From Cyclobacterium amurskyense (GTDB lineage Bacteria > Bacteroidota > Bacteroidia > Cytophagales > Cyclobacteriaceae), in NCBI RefSeq assembly GCF_001050135.1, contig NZ_CP012040.1, positions 1,860,001-1,924,000 of the forward strand: a stretch of 64,000 nt of DNA. Direction: 5' to 3'. The notes under the pieces were generated by a model that saw only the letters and a list, made by a program, of their open reading frames with translations, ran no database searches and had not been told where the DNA came from. The translations under genes and the position numbers were made by a program. Every line of letters begins with the position of its first letter. The stretch's first letter is position 1. Shown one piece after another: positions 18,745-26,556 of the stretch.

Positions 18745-19479
18745 ATGCGCGTATTAGTAGTAGATGACGAAAGGTTGGCCAGAAAAGAGCTTATCAGCTT
18801 ACTAAGCCAAAATGACAACATAGAAATTTTAGGAGAGGCACCAAATGTGGATGAGGCCAAAGAGAAGATTGAATCCCTACAACCTGATGTAGTGTTTTTA
18901 GATATCCAAATGCCTGAAAAGACAGGCTTTGATCTTCTTGAAGAGCTTGATTATGTTCCTTTGGTAGTATTTATTACTGCTTATGATGAATTTGCCTTAC
19001 AGGCATTTCAGGTAAATGCCCTGGACTATTTGTTGAAACCAATAGAACCAGAAAGACTAACCGAAACCTTAAAGAAACTAGAAAAAAAGCTCGAAGAGTT
19101 AAAAAAAGAAGAGACTTCAGATGCGGATCTTCCCAAAGACAAGCTTGCTTTAAATGACCAGGTTTTTGTAAAGGATGGGGATAAATGTTGGTTTGTAAAA
19201 TTAGCAAATGTCCGCTTGTTTGAGTCTGATGGCAATTATATCAAAGTCTATTTCGAGAAAAACAAGCCAATGATTCACAAGTCGCTGAATGCGCTTGACG
19301 AAAGACTCGATGAAAAATCGTTCTTTAGAGCGAGTAGGAAACACATTATCAACTTGAGCTGGGTGGAGACCATAGAACCTTGGTTTAATGGTGGTTTGGT
19401 AGTCACTCTTAAGGGTGGAGAACGAATAGAAGTCAGCAGAAGACAAGCAGCAAGGTTCAAAGACTTGATGAGTTTATAA
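18745..19479 (+). CDS. LytTR-family response regulator, partner of the upstream kinase
   Basis: Transcription regulator of 244 residues. Receiver domain residues ~1-120 with acidic pocket VDDER (Asp7, Asp8), phosphoacceptor Asp53 in VVFLDIQMP, and Lys in DYLLKP. A charged linker (KKLEKKLEELKKEE) precedes the LytTR DNA-binding domain (residues ~145-244) with LFESDGNYIKVYF, LDERLDEKSFFRASRKHIIN and VSRRQAARFKDL. Two-gene operon with the kinase; targets unknown. Confidence 0.95.
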   Translation: MRVLVVDDERLARKELISLLSQNDNIEILGEAPNVDEAKEKIESLQPDVVFLDIQMPEKTGFDLLEELDYVPLVVFITAYDEFALQAFQVNALDYLLKPIEPERLTETLKKLEKKLEELKKEETSDADLPKDKLALNDQVFVKDGDKCWFVKLANVRLFESDGNYIKVYFEKNKPMIHKSLNALDERLDEKSFFRASRKHIINLSWVETIEPWFNGGLVVTLKGGERIEVSRRQAARFKDLMSL

Positions 19480-19606
19480 CCATAAAAAGCAATTAGTTTG
19501 ATTAAATGGTCAGTAAATTGATTCTTCCGTGCTTTTATTTGCATTTTAATTTGTAAATTTCGTATTAGCATCATTAATTATATTTTTCAATTAAAACAGT
19601 TTAGAA

Positions 19607-20362
19607 ATGAAAGAAGAACGGATACTGATCGTTGAGGATGATGTAAATATTTCTGAAAACATCGAAGAAATTTTACAACTTTTAGGATATGTGAATATTG
19701 ACATAGCCAATTCTGCAAATCAAGCCATTAAGGTGGTGAAAAAATATCGTCCTGACATGGTTTTCATGGACATCAAGCTGAAAGGCGATAAAGATGGGAT
19801 TGAATTGGGCGAAATCATTCAACAAATGGTAGACGCACCTATTGTCTATGTTACTTCTTATAGTGACCCTGCTATTATCGAAAGAGCAAAAAGAACACAC
19901 CCTGCAGGTTTTATTGTAAAGCCTTTCAATAGCAACGATATCCATGCCATGGTAGAAATTGTTCTATACAACCAAAGAACAAGACCTACCCTTTCCGAAG
20001 GATCCTCCTCTAAAGCTGCAGAAAGCCCTTACTTAGTAGTTGATGCTGTTTATATCAAAGCTGACAATAGTTTTGAAAGGGTGGATTACAGTGACATATA
20101 TTATGTAGAAGCCAATGGAAACATGGTAACTATATTTTCAAAAAACAGAAACTTCACAATTCGTAAATCAATGAAGGACATGGAGGAAAAATTGCCTTCC
20201 AACCTTTTCTTACGGGTTCAAAAGTCATACATCGTCCAACTGGCACAAATAGAAAGTTTCAACACCAAGGAAATAAACCTAAAAACAGGTGATGTGGTGC
20301 AGGTAGGTCGCCAATATTACAATAGCTTCTTGGCCAAACTAAACACTATTACTGAAAGTTAA
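19607..20362 (+). CDS. Second LytTR-family response regulator
   Basis: Receiver-LytTR protein of 251 residues. The receiver has LIVEDDVNISENIEEIL, phosphoacceptor Asp55 in MVFMDIKLKGDKDG and KPF near residue 105; the extra glycine/aspartate-rich loop after Asp55 differs from the first regulator. The LytTR domain holds YVEANGNMVTIFSKN, FLRVQKSYIVQL and VGRQYYNSFL. It lies 127 nt after the first regulator without its own kinase, so it may respond to an unlinked kinase. Separate promoter likely, not clearly identified. Confidence 0.93.
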   Translation: MKEERILIVEDDVNISENIEEILQLLGYVNIDIANSANQAIKVVKKYRPDMVFMDIKLKGDKDGIELGEIIQQMVDAPIVYVTSYSDPAIIERAKRTHPAGFIVKPFNSNDIHAMVEIVLYNQRTRPTLSEGSSSKAAESPYLVVDAVYIKADNSFERVDYSDIYYVEANGNMVTIFSKNRNFTIRKSMKDMEEKLPSNLFLRVQKSYIVQLAQIESFNTKEINLKTGDVVQVGRQYYNSFLAKLNTITES

Positions 20363-20372
20363 GTTAAATTTC

Positions 20373-21734
20373 TCAAAGCAATTCATTGGCAAGATTGGCC
20401 AATTCAGACCTTTCTCCTTTTTCCAACTTAATGTGCGCATAAAGTGAATGGTTTCTTGCCCTGTCTATCAGGTAGGACAATCCATTACTTTGACTATCCA
20501 AATAAGGCGTATCGATTTGAAAAACATCACCGGTGAAAATAATCTTCGTATTTTCACCGGCTCTGGTGATAATTGTCTTCACCTCATGGGGCGTCAGGTT
20601 CTGTGCTTCGTCTACAATAAAGAAAATATTCGATAAAGAACGGCCTCTAATATAGGCAAGAGGCTGGATCACCAGTTTTTCTTGGTTGATCATGTCTGTA
20701 ATTCGCTGATACTCTTTATCACTTTCCTGATATTGATTTTGGATGAATTTTAAATTGTCCCAAAGCGGTTCCATATAAGGATTTAACTTCGACTTGATAT
20801 CTCCAGGTAAATAGCCTATGTCCTTATTACTCAAAGGAACAATTGGTCTTGCCAAAAAAATCTGCTTGTACTCTTTTCGCTGCTCCAATGCGCCCGCAAG
20901 GGCCAAAAGCGTCTTTCCTGTACCCGCTACTCCCTGAATGGTTAAAAGCTTAATTTCCGGATCCAAAATGGCATGAAGGGCAAAAGCCTGCTCTGCATTT
21001 TTAGGACTGACATTGTACGCCTTGGTTTTAGAAATCTTAGAAAATAGGTTTTGCTGGGACTGATAAAAGGCAAGTATGGATGCATTGCTTTCAATGCCCT
21101 TTAAAATATAAAATGTATTGTTTTGAGGTAAGTTTTTTCTCCTCTTTCCAAAAACCTCTTTGCCCTCAAGAACACCTTTTTCGTAAAGGCTATTGATTAT
21201 ATTGTTGTCTAAATTATCAATAACCCCCTTGCCCGTATTTTCAATTTCACTGATATTTTTGATTTTGCCTGTTTCATAATCTTCGGCAGCAATATCCAAA
21301 GACTTGGCCTTCAATCTTAAGTTGATGTCCTTACTGACGAGAACGACTTTTCTGTTAATCTCCGTCTGTTTTAAGCTTAATGCGGCATTTAAAATCTTAT
21401 GGTCATTTTTTTCCTCCCCAAATATCTCATTGGCATTGAGCTTGTTATCGGGATTCATCATGATTTTGAATGACCCTTTATTCTTCCCATTTAAAGGAGT
21501 CCAATTCTGAATCATATGGTTCTGGGAGAGCTTGTCCAGTAAACGGATAAATTCCCTGGACTCAAAGTTTTTGGTATCATTCCCTTTTTTAAACTGATCC
21601 AGCTCTTCCAATACTGTAATTGGGATGACCACATCGTGCTCAGCAAAGTTCATTATGGAATGGTGGTCATAGAGAATAACCGAAGTATCTAGCACAAAAA
21701 TTTTCGAGGCACTATTAGTTGTTTTTTTCAACAT
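20373..21734 (-). CDS. PhoH family protein with N-terminal PIN domain
   Basis: Cytosolic PIN-PhoH (PhoH2-type) protein of 453 residues, an RNA helicase/ribonuclease candidate. The PIN domain (residues ~8-150) has FVLDTSVILYD, LEELDQFKKG and a later VSKDINLRLKA with acidic metal ligands. The PhoH ATPase domain (~245-453) shows GVAGTGKTLLALA (Walker A), FFIVDEAQNLTPHE (Walker B) and IIFTGDVFQID. Convergent with the LytTR gene 10 nt away. The family is often ndk- or stress-linked; no such link is visible here. Confidence 0.95.
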   Translation of the reverse strand: MLKKTTNSASKIFVLDTSVILYDHHSIMNFAEHDVVIPITVLEELDQFKKGNDTKNFESREFIRLLDKLSQNHMIQNWTPLNGKNKGSFKIMMNPDNKLNANEIFGEEKNDHKILNAALSLKQTEINRKVVLVSKDINLRLKAKSLDIAAEDYETGKIKNISEIENTGKGVIDNLDNNIINSLYEKGVLEGKEVFGKRRKNLPQNNTFYILKGIESNASILAFYQSQQNLFSKISKTKAYNVSPKNAEQAFALHAILDPEIKLLTIQGVAGTGKTLLALAGALEQRKEYKQIFLARPIVPLSNKDIGYLPGDIKSKLNPYMEPLWDNLKFIQNQYQESDKEYQRITDMINQEKLVIQPLAYIRGRSLSNIFFIVDEAQNLTPHEVKTIITRAGENTKIIFTGDVFQIDTPYLDSQSNGLSYLIDRARNHSLYAHIKLEKGERSELANLANELL

Positions 21735-22337
21735 AAGGCTTATCTAAAAGTGAATGTCTTCTAATAATAATTATTTTAATTTACAATATTTCAAAAATGA
21801 CACCGAAAATTAACGGCTGATTAAAGGATTATTTTAACCCAAAACATAAGGGACTAATAAACTGTGGTTTACAAATTATTGAACTAATAAACCAAGTGAG
21901 TACCGAATCATGTCTCCGTCTATTATTAGGATTAAAGTGGAATTGGCAACAACCGTATCCCCCTAATTAACTGGATCAGTACCCCATTGGTCTATTCAAG
22001 CTTACTTCCTTAATCCCGAAATATGCAATAGACATTCTATAACGTGCTGAAATCGCTTTAAAATCAGCCACTTCGTTGCTGTTTTCAATTTCACCATAGC
22101 GGTGCTATGCTAAAATCTCCATACAGCCTGATTTTCTTGCGATTGCAACACTTCTCGTAAACACGGGACAGGCTTCACCCTTGACATTGTCAGGGCGGAG
22201 AAATCCTATTACATAATCCGGGTTAACCGAATTCAGGTGTGTGCTAAGATTCAAAATGTTTTTTATTCATTTTATCATGAATTGATTGCTTTCATTGGCA
22301 GACCTTTTTTTCTTTGGTGCTGAAAAACAATTTTATC
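21735..22337. other. Intergenic region carrying a long repeat copy
   Basis: 603 bp between divergent genes. Its centre is repeat copy A (22015-22222). The rest is AT-rich with no gene. Confidence 0.7.
22015..22222 (-). repeat. MITE-like element, copy A (208 bp, inverted)
   Basis: Member of a ~200 bp non-coding family with imperfect 17 bp terminal inverted repeats (CCCGGATTATGTAATAG against CCCGAAATATGCAATAG, 14 of 17 equal), internal small hairpins (CCCGT/ACGGG-like; ATAGC/GCTAT) and TTAA-type flanks. This copy is flanked by TTAAT and TTAAC and carries the internal variant AATCAGCCACTTCG, shared with copy D. No ORF. It ends 115 bp before the MazG-like start. Confidence 0.9.
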
Positions 22338-22808
22338 ATGAAAGATCCCCAAACCTTAACAGCTGTAGCTCGATTTCACCAAACATTCAAACATCCTATA
22401 CTTCCCTCTCCGGTAATACCAGAGTCCAATAGGTGTAAACTTCGGGTATCCTTAATAGCCGAAGAATTAAAGGAACTAGAAGAGGCAATTGCCAATGATG
22501 ACTTGGTAGAAGTCGCTGATGCACTTTGTGACATTCAATATGTACTCTCCGGTGCCGTATTGGAATTTGGCCTGGCAGATAAATTCAAAACGCTATTTGA
22601 CGAGGTGCAACGATCCAATATGAGCAAGGCCTGTAAAAATGAAAAAGAGGCAATAGACACAGTCGCACATTACCAAGCTAAGGGCACAGATTGTTATTAC
22701 GTTAAATCTGACGATGTATTTCTCGTCTACCGCAAGGAAGACAATAAAACCCTTAAATCAATTAACTATTCCCCAGCAGATTTAAGCTCTATTCTAAAAA
22801 ATTCTTAA
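22338..22808 (+). CDS. MazG-like/phosphoribosyl-ATP-pyrophosphohydrolase-fold NTP hydrolase
   Basis: All-alpha NTP pyrophosphohydrolase of 156 residues. The signature of the fold, EExxE followed by ExxD, is visible as AEELKELEEA (residues ~41-50) and VEVADALCDIQYVL (~58-71). The C-terminal third (GTDCYYVKSDDVFLVYRKED) resembles proteins annotated as phosphoribosyl-ATP diphosphohydrolase-like. It probably cleaves nucleotides as housekeeping or repair. The ATG at 22338 is preferred to the TTG at 22314. Single gene, followed by a wobble-rich hairpin. Confidence 0.82.
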   Translation: MKDPQTLTAVARFHQTFKHPILPSPVIPESNRCKLRVSLIAEELKELEEAIANDDLVEVADALCDIQYVLSGAVLEFGLADKFKTLFDEVQRSNMSKACKNEKEAIDTVAHYQAKGTDCYYVKSDDVFLVYRKEDNKTLKSINYSPADLSSILKNS

Positions 22809-22827
22809 CCATATCCCTACCATTGAA

Positions 22828-22854
22828 CCGGCAATAGTTCCATACTGTTGTCGG
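22828..22854 (+). terminator. Possible terminator after the MazG-like gene
   Basis: CCGGCAATAG (22828-22837) can pair completely, with two G-U pairs, with 22845-22854 around a 7-nt loop. A run of six T lies 10 nt downstream, so termination is possible but the spacing is poor. Confidence 0.4.
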
Positions 22855-23194
22855 GATTCATTGATTTTTTAAACAGAATAAATCACAAAATAGAAGGTCA
22901 ATTGTCAATTCCGAACTAAACCTACTGAAGTACAAAACCTTCAACATCAGTCAGAATTTCATTTTTTATCTCTATATTATTCAAAAAATCAATTGATTGT
23001 ATTTTGTTTTCAATTTATTAGAGAAATCCAGTTACATTATTGCAGTAATTACACCTAACCTTTTGATGCCCATTCTGCTCCTTAGCACTTGAATAACCTA
23101 AGCCCAACCAAAGTTGGGATCTTTGGAAATAAATTACCTACCCCCCTTTTTGCCATAAATCCAATGATCAGCTCTAACTTCAATTCACAAGCAA
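22855..23194. other. Intergenic region upstream of the YfcC-like transporter
   Basis: AT-rich; only a small hairpin CCCAAC/GTTGGG around CAAA (23103-23118) stands out, 77 nt before the transporter start. No gene seen. Confidence 0.45.
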
Positions 23195-24526
23195 ATGAAA
23201 AATTTCCCTAACGCATTCGTAATTATTTTAGCAGTAATCGTTTTCTCTTGGGCATTGACTTTCATCATTCCACAAGGTATCTACGACAGGGAAATAAATG
23301 CAGCAACGGGTTTGGAAGAAGTGGTTAATAACTCTTATAAGGTAATAGAAGGTGAAAACCTCTCTGTTTTTGACTTGCTTTTGGCCATACCAAGGGGGAT
23401 TATTGGCAGGGCTGATATCATTGTCTTGATTCTCTTATTGGGTGGCTGCTTCTATGTAATTGAAAAAACAGGTGCACTGTCCCAGGGCTTGGCGAAATTG
23501 GTTGCTCTATTAAAGGGCAGAGAACTTCTTGCTTTGATTATAGTATCAGCTTTTTTCACCGCTGGTGGAGCTACTATTGGGCTTCAGGAGGAGGTTATTG
23601 CACTCACCCCTATGCTATTGCTTTTCGGAAGAAGCCTTGGCTACAACACCTATACTACGCTCTACATGAGCTATGGTTCTTCTGTACTTGGGAGTTCCTT
23701 TAGTCCTTCAAATCCTTTCGCCGTAATGATTGCTCAGAAAGTAGCAGGCCTTCCCTTACTTTCAGGAAGTGGATTAAGATTGATTTTTCTAGGCATCGCC
23801 TTTACTATTTGGATACTCTTCATTATTCGCTATTCTAGAAAAAACCCAATTGCAATAGTTGCTTCCGACCTGAATGAGAAAATAAGCAACAGAAGTAAAA
23901 TTATCCTAATCCTATTGGCTTTGACCTTTGGGGCCGTCACTTATGGCCTTCTTAGTCATGGGTGGGGTTTTGAAGAACTTGCTGCTTGCTTTTTTGCATT
24001 GGGTATTCTTGCAGGGCTAATCGGTAAGTTGGGCACTAACCAGACAGGAGAAGCCTATGTTGCAGGATTCAAGGAAATGATTTTTGCATCGGTGATTATT
24101 GGACTGGCCAATAGTATTACTATCGTATTGGAACAAGGCTTGATTATAGACTCTATTGTGTACGGGCTTTTCGGCCCGCTGAAAAACATACAGCCAACGT
24201 TTTCTGCAGTCCTTATGATGCTCTCTCATATGGTATTGCATCTTCCTATCCCCAGTTATTCGGGTCAGGCCATACTGACCATGCCTATTCTGGTACCTCT
24301 TTCCGATTTAATTGGGCTTTCCCGTCAAACCTGTGTATTGGCTTATCAATATGGCGCCGTGATGGCCGACCTTATCGTCCCCACCAATGGCACCCTAATG
24401 GCGGTCTTGGCTATCAGTGGGATTTCCTATAATAAATGGTTAAAGTTCGCCGTGAAACCGATGATTCTAATGATGATTTTAGCCGCTATAAGCATCATTT
24501 TTGCAGTGACAACAGGATACCAATAA
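23195..24526 (+). CDS. YfcC/DcuC-family membrane transporter
   Basis: Polytopic inner-membrane carrier of 443 residues, family of C4-dicarboxylate/basic amino acid type carriers (Pfam DcuC fold). The N terminus FPNAFVIILAVIVFSWALTF and IIPQGIYDRE, then AIPRGIIGRADIIVLILLLGG, GGATIGLQEEVIALTPML and SYGSSVLGSSFSPSNPF are typical. The C-terminal repeat has HMVLHLPIPSYSGQAILTMPI and a second helical set. Roughly 11-12 membrane helices. Substrate unknown; it stands alone between repeat-rich DNA and an AraC regulator of opposite strand, which may control it. Confidence 0.9.
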   Translation: MKNFPNAFVIILAVIVFSWALTFIIPQGIYDREINAATGLEEVVNNSYKVIEGENLSVFDLLLAIPRGIIGRADIIVLILLLGGCFYVIEKTGALSQGLAKLVALLKGRELLALIIVSAFFTAGGATIGLQEEVIALTPMLLLFGRSLGYNTYTTLYMSYGSSVLGSSFSPSNPFAVMIAQKVAGLPLLSGSGLRLIFLGIAFTIWILFIIRYSRKNPIAIVASDLNEKISNRSKIILILLALTFGAVTYGLLSHGWGFEELAACFFALGILAGLIGKLGTNQTGEAYVAGFKEMIFASVIIGLANSITIVLEQGLIIDSIVYGLFGPLKNIQPTFSAVLMMLSHMVLHLPIPSYSGQAILTMPILVPLSDLIGLSRQTCVLAYQYGAVMADLIVPTNGTLMAVLAISGISYNKWLKFAVKPMILMMILAAISIIFAVTTGYQ

Positions 24527-24571
24527 GTGTAAATATTGCTACTACTATCACGAAATCGATTAGGTTCCTTA

Positions 24572-24627
24572 CTGGTCGAGGTTTGAGCCGTAGCGGGAAC
24601 TTCGTCCTATCTTATTGAAAGTTTTCA
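24572..24627 (+). repeat. Short palindromic repeat, copy 1
   Basis: One of four ~50 bp repeats found between 24.5 and 26.6 kb. Shared pattern: CTGGTC, then a T/A-rich arm, then a complementary AACTT-containing arm, a short spacer and GAAAGTTTTCA. Copies 1 and 2 are in the same direction and lie just beyond the two ends of the AraC gene. Confidence 0.65.
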
Positions 24628-24721
24628 ACTTGAGAAAGTTTAAAACATTTAACAGCCTAAATAATAAAACTGAATTCACCTTATAATTTACCACCTAAAG
24701 CCAAAGTGATCTATTGACTGA

Positions 24722-25555
24722 CTAAACAGTATGGTTTTGTTCTCTGAAATCTGTGGGGGACAGTCCCTCTTGTTTTTTGAAGAACCTACTAAAGGATTGT
24801 ATGTCCTGAAAACCCAATTCATAGCCAATCTCAGAAACATCCTTTTCCGTGTAAAACAACAACCTTCGGGCTTCAAGCACAATCCTTTCTTGAATTACCT
24901 GTAATGGTGTTTTTTCACATAACTTTTTGAAGGTATTGGAGATGGTTTTAGGCGCTTTAAATAGCAATTCTGAATATTCGGCCACAGTATGTTTTTCTCT
25001 GAAATGCGTTTCTACCAAATAGTTAAATTCCCTAAACAAATCATTTTGTTTGGGCGTAGGGCTTTCATGAAATTTTTGCCTCTTGAAAATACGGGTACAT
25101 AGAATAAGTATCCTTTTGAGCATCATCTGAAGCATCTCCAGTTGAAGATCATCCTTCATTTCAAATTCCAGAACTGCCATTTTCCAGGCGGTTTCCAATA
25201 TTTCCAGTTCCTTGTCGGCTGCCTTTATAATGGGAGGAGTAGCCGCTCCATAATACAACACTCCCTTACAACTTACCTCACTGTCGTGATCCAAAATGCA
25301 ATAAAACTGCCGATTGAACCTTAGTAGGTTGATTGAATTGATTTTCTCATATTCCAGCTTATTGAGCTGGGACAAGCTTAGCAACTCATTTGTATTGAAA
25401 GTATAAGGAATCCCATCTATCAGCAGTTTGTTATTATCTGAGGTAAACCAGATCAATTTCAAAACTTCCGGTTGACTTTCTAACAGGTGTTTACAGTTGG
25501 AAGAGTCAATGGATTGAATTTCAAAATATTCGTTTTGCTTGCCTGTATATATCAT
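24722..25555 (-). CDS. AraC family transcriptional regulator
   Basis: DNA-binding regulator of 277 residues. The N-terminal half (residues ~1-110) looks like a cupin-type sensing domain with GIPYTFNTNELLSLSQLN. The C-terminal AraC domain has two helix-turn-helix units: VAEYSELLFKAPKTISNTFK and the signature DVSEIGYELGFQDIQSFSRFFKK (residues ~240-262), ending SPTDFREQ. Convergent with the YfcC-like transporter. Direct copies of a short repeat lie on both sides, suggesting that the gene may be an inserted module. Ligand unknown. Confidence 0.93.
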   Translation of the reverse strand: MIYTGKQNEYFEIQSIDSSNCKHLLESQPEVLKLIWFTSDNNKLLIDGIPYTFNTNELLSLSQLNKLEYEKINSINLLRFNRQFYCILDHDSEVSCKGVLYYGAATPPIIKAADKELEILETAWKMAVLEFEMKDDLQLEMLQMMLKRILILCTRIFKRQKFHESPTPKQNDLFREFNYLVETHFREKHTVAEYSELLFKAPKTISNTFKKLCEKTPLQVIQERIVLEARRLLFYTEKDVSEIGYELGFQDIQSFSRFFKKQEGLSPTDFREQNHTV

Positions 25556-25605
25556 CTTTGGTAAATAACCCTACATTATCCTTTACTGGTCGAAGTTACG
25601 ATTTG

Positions 25606-25661
25606 CTGGTCGAAATTTAAGCGATATCGGTAACTTCGCCCAATCATGTCGAAAGTTTTCA
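25606..25661 (+). repeat. Short palindromic repeat, copy 2
   Basis: Matches copy 1 over its length, including CTGGTCGA near the start and GAAAGTTTTCA at the end. Just upstream is a further CTGGTCGAAGTTACG (25587-25600), which can pair with GTAACTTCG at 25630-25638. Confidence 0.65.
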
Positions 25662-25710
25662 GCTTGCTTAGGTCTAAAACATGCTAATTTTTTTCTAGAT
25701 TATCGAGGCA

Positions 25711-25758
25711 GAAAAACCCATTATAAGTCTAAGTTACCCGTTTCTAAATCTAGACCGG
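25711..25758 (-). repeat. Short palindromic repeat, copy 4 (degenerate)
   Basis: On the - strand it reads CCGGTCTAGATTTAG, then GTAACTTAGAC and GGTTTTTC; closest to copy 3. Its arms are less complementary than in copy 3. Confidence 0.55.
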
Positions 25759-25817
25759 ACAATAGAACCTAATCTTGCAAGCCTTCATCAGTCTATTCTT
25801 TGCCCAAATAATTTGCT

Positions 25818-25825
25818 TATTTTTG
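25818..25825 (+). promoter_or_regulatory. Possible -7 element (TATTTTTG) for the toxin-antitoxin pair
   Basis: Fits TAnnTTTG; a TTTG at 25799-25802 is closer (15 nt) than the usual spacing. It lies about 107 nt before the antitoxin ATG. Confidence 0.3.
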
Positions 25826-25931
25826 TATAGTGTATTGATAATGGTATAGTTATATTTAAAACAGCTGCTTTATTAGATCAATTCGGAACTTTATAAACAC
25901 CAAGGCTTCTGCCTAATAAAAAAATTTGATT

Positions 25932-26141
25932 ATGAAGATACTTCTGGACATCCAAGATAGCAAGGCAGCATTTTTTATGGAACTGCTCAAAAACTTCTCT
26001 TTTATCAAAAAAGCCACACAAATATCCGAAAATAAAGCTGAGCTTATTATGGATATTAAGAAAGCAGTAGAGGAGTTAAAGCTGGTAAAAGAAGGTAAAA
26101 TGGAAGCACGAAATGCTGAGGACCTGATCGATGAATTATAG
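25932..26141 (+). CDS. Antitoxin-like small protein
   Basis: 69 residues if started at ATG 25932 (a TTG at 25926 is possible). Sequence opens MKILLDIQDSKAAFFMELL, has a helical, lysine/glutamate-rich middle (VEELKLVKEGKMEARN) and ends DLIDEL. This resembles short antitoxins that precede RelE/ParE-type toxins in Bacteroidetes; their N-terminal part binds DNA and the C-terminal part wraps the toxin. The toxin frame starts inside its last codons (11 nt overlap), the standard arrangement. Since the toxin is broken, this may be an orphan antitoxin. Confidence 0.75.
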   Translation: MKILLDIQDSKAAFFMELLKNFSFIKKATQISENKAELIMDIKKAVEELKLVKEGKMEARNAEDLIDEL

Positions 26142-26453
26142 TGTTAAAGCTATTCCAAAGTTTGAAAAGAACTTAAAAAAACTAGCTAAAAAGTATCCTT
26201 CTCTAAAAAAGGAATACCCTGCATTGATTCAAAGCCTTAAGGTAAACCCTCAACAGGGAACTTTGATAGGTCATAATTGCTACAAAATTCGATTGTCGAT
26301 ATCTTCCAAAGGTAAATCTGGTGGCGCAAGGGTGATCACCAATTTGCCATAGCTAATGATATCGTGTATTTGCTCACCATTTACGATAAATCAGACAAGG
26401 AAAGCCTCACCGACAAAGAACTTGAAGAGCTCCTGAAATATATCTCAGAATAA
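26131..26453 (+). pseudogene. RelE/ParE-family toxin, frameshifted
   Basis: The first 73 codons encode a ParE/RelE-like N-terminal part (SVKAIPKFEKNLKKLAKKYP, CYKIRLSISSKGKSGGARVI) but end at a TAG at 26350. In the next frame, from about 26343, the sequence continues FAIANDIVYLLTIYDKSDKE and LTDKELEELLKYISE to a TAA at 26451-26453, which is the expected C-terminal part. Loss of one base near 26337-26342 (such as ACCCAA to ACCAA) explains it, giving ~107 residues when repaired. Active toxin is unlikely from this reading; sequencing error is the main alternative. Confidence 0.85.
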
Positions 26454-26487
26454 TAACTTTTATTAAAAACGTAGCGTCTCATGGGGG

Positions 26488-26540
26488 TGAAAACTTTCCT
26501 CATTTTAGGTCTAAGTTACGCTCTCCTAAACTTAGACCAG
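26488..26540 (-). repeat. Short palindromic repeat, copy 3
   Basis: Contains the perfect 10 bp arms GGTCTAAGTT (26508-26517) and AACTTAGACC (26529-26538). On - it reads CTGGTCTAAGTTTAG, AACTTAGACC, then GAAAGTTTTCA. With copy 4 (same direction) it brackets the toxin-antitoxin module. It also sits after the S9 peptidase stop and might act as its transcript end. Confidence 0.7.
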
Positions 26541-26556
26541 AGGCGACCAGAAGCCA

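Larger units (their letters stand above)
25556..25931. other. Intergenic region with two short repeats
   Basis: 376 bp upstream of the antitoxin gene, divergent from araC-like. It contains repeat copies 2 (25606-25661, +) and 4 (25711-25758, -) facing each other, and a TATTTTTG element at 25818-25825. Confidence 0.6.

Noticed and set aside
26131..26453. Programmed frameshifting in the toxin
   Set aside because: No clear slippery heptamer or stimulatory structure at the break; a simple base loss explains it.
24572..26540. Integron attC-like reading of the short palindromic repeats
   Set aside because: The arms do not give clear GTTRRRY/RYYYAAC sites and no integrase is in the window.
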